Shown here piece by piece: positions 63,400 to 64,000 of a DNA stretch of 64,000 nucleotides. The stretch spans positions 62,001 through 126,000 of the forward strand of contig NZ_QMFB01000006.1 in the NCBI RefSeq assembly GCF_003285015.1, written 5' to 3'. Below the pieces are notes generated by a model. It was given only the letters and a program-made list of their open reading frames with translations. It was not told the origin of the DNA and did not search any database. Made by a program: the position numbers and the translations under genes. Numbering within the stretch: the first letter of the stretch is position 1; each line of letters starts with the position of its first letter. This stretch comes from Paenibacillus contaminans (GTDB taxonomy: Bacteria; Bacillota; Bacilli; Paenibacillales; NBRC-103111).

Positions 63400-64000
63400 A
63401 TGATTCTGTACCCGAAGGAGCGGTATTTGGAAGGGGAGGGATTTCCATTCGCTTGCTTTCCGATGCAAACGCTGCCCGAACGGAAGCCGACGCCGCATGC
63501 GCATGATTTCGTCGAGCTCGTTTATGTGGCGGAAGGCGCCGGCGAGCATTTGTACAAGGGACATGCTTTTCCGGTTTCCAAAGGCGATATATTCGTGATT
63601 CCGCCTTACGCCGTGCATGATTACCGAGTCGTCGGCGGTCTTCCCATGGAAATTTATAACGTTCTTTTTCTGCCGTCATTTCTGCAATCGGAGCTTCATG
63701 TACTGTCGGAAGTGACGCCGTTCGTCAATTTTTTCTATGTGGAACCGTTCATGAGGCAAAACCCGGACTTCGAATCGCATATGAAGCTGACGCTTCCCGA
63801 GGCGCGCGAGATTCGTCAGCGGCTTGACAGGCTTGTGGCGGAGTATGAGCAAAAAGCGCTCGGCTACCGTATTTCCGTAAAAGCCCAACTGATCGATCTG
63901 CTCGTGTGGCTTAGCCGCCGCTATGAGGAACGGGTTGTCCAGACGCTGTTCCAGTCCAATGAATCGACGGCCATTCGACGGGTATGCGAGTTTCTCGAGT
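63400..64000 (+). CDS. AraC-family regulator, N-terminal part (cut by window end)
   Basis: The frame starts at ATG 63400 after AGGAGAGAG and is open to the window end (200 codons seen). The N-terminal cupin sensor is clear: PTPHAHDFVELVYVAEGAGEH followed by GDIFVIPPYAVHDYRV, the usual AraC sugar-binding fold. The HTH part is beyond the window. It faces the rhamnosidase gene across 178 bp, which suggests rhamnose or rhamnoside control of that gene. Confidence 0.8.
   Translation, partial: MILYPKERYLEGEGFPFACFPMQTLPERKPTPHAHDFVELVYVAEGAGEHLYKGHAFPVSKGDIFVIPPYAVHDYRVVGGLPMEIYNVLFLPSFLQSELHVLSEVTPFVNFFYVEPFMRQNPDFESHMKLTLPEAREIRQRLDRLVAEYEQKALGYRISVKAQLIDLLVWLSRRYEERVVQTLFQSNESTAIRRVCEFLE

Overview
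The window looks like a chromosomal stretch from a spore-forming, glycan-degrading Bacillota, most likely Paenibacillaceae (Paenibacillus or Cohnella type). The evidence is a GerA-type spore germination operon, three carbohydrate importers of the LplB/YtcP/YtcQ kind that lack an ATPase gene, YesM/YesN two-component and membrane-anchored AraC regulators, and YisL, YdjO and YhgD/YhgE relatives. Ribosome sites are strong and GTG or TTG starts are common. Many start positions below were moved from the longest open frame to the codon with a well-spaced Shine-Dalgarno site. I see no rRNA, tRNA, CRISPR array, prophage or intact insertion sequence.

Layout. 1-6.5 kb: the 3' part of a sensor kinase that stops after HAMP, facing a 1,791-aa secreted protein made of five ~220-aa modules plus a TIM-barrel glycosidase-like domain. 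6.8-12.8 kb: membrane AraC regulator, solute-binding lipoprotein and two permeases. 12.9-17.0 kb: a four-gene germination operon on the minus strand (gerA, gerC, a small membrane protein, gerB), in which gerC seems to start at ATT. 17.2-19.7 kb: an LtaS-like sulfatase-fold protein with one membrane helix, then an overlapping SMR-type pair. 20.1-31.0 kb: YesMN system, second importer, Gfo/Idh/MocA dehydrogenase, IlvD/Edd dehydratase and M20 amidohydrolase, which together suggest oxidation and dehydration of an imported sugar derivative. 31.2-39.1 kb: second membrane AraC regulator, third importer, a sialidase-fold protein and an unrecognised 239-aa protein.

40.1-48.1 kb: SIS-domain isomerase with overlapping ROK kinase, L,D-transpeptidase, MHYT-PAS-GGDEF-EAL protein, small lipoprotein and membrane proteins, and an MFS exporter. 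48.8-52.9 kb: a propeller-like protein, a second Gfo/Idh/MocA enzyme and an aldo/keto reductase. 53.9-56.1 kb: a tight methyltransferase, kinase-fold, phosphatase-fold operon. 56.2-60.9 kb: YisL, nitroreductase, YdjO-like, TetR and YhgE, with visible operators. 61.0-64.0 kb: a GH78-type rhamnosidase divergent from an AraC regulator cut by the window end.

The least explained structure is non-coding. Two gene-free stretches (39.1-40.1 and 52.9-53.9 kb) each hold a 223-bp block, colinear and about 76% identical between the two sites, bracketed by hairpin repeats of a family with a fifth member near 50.7 kb. The first block has 22-bp terminal inverted repeats, like a MITE. A separate nest of inverted repeats lies at 48.33-48.50 kb.
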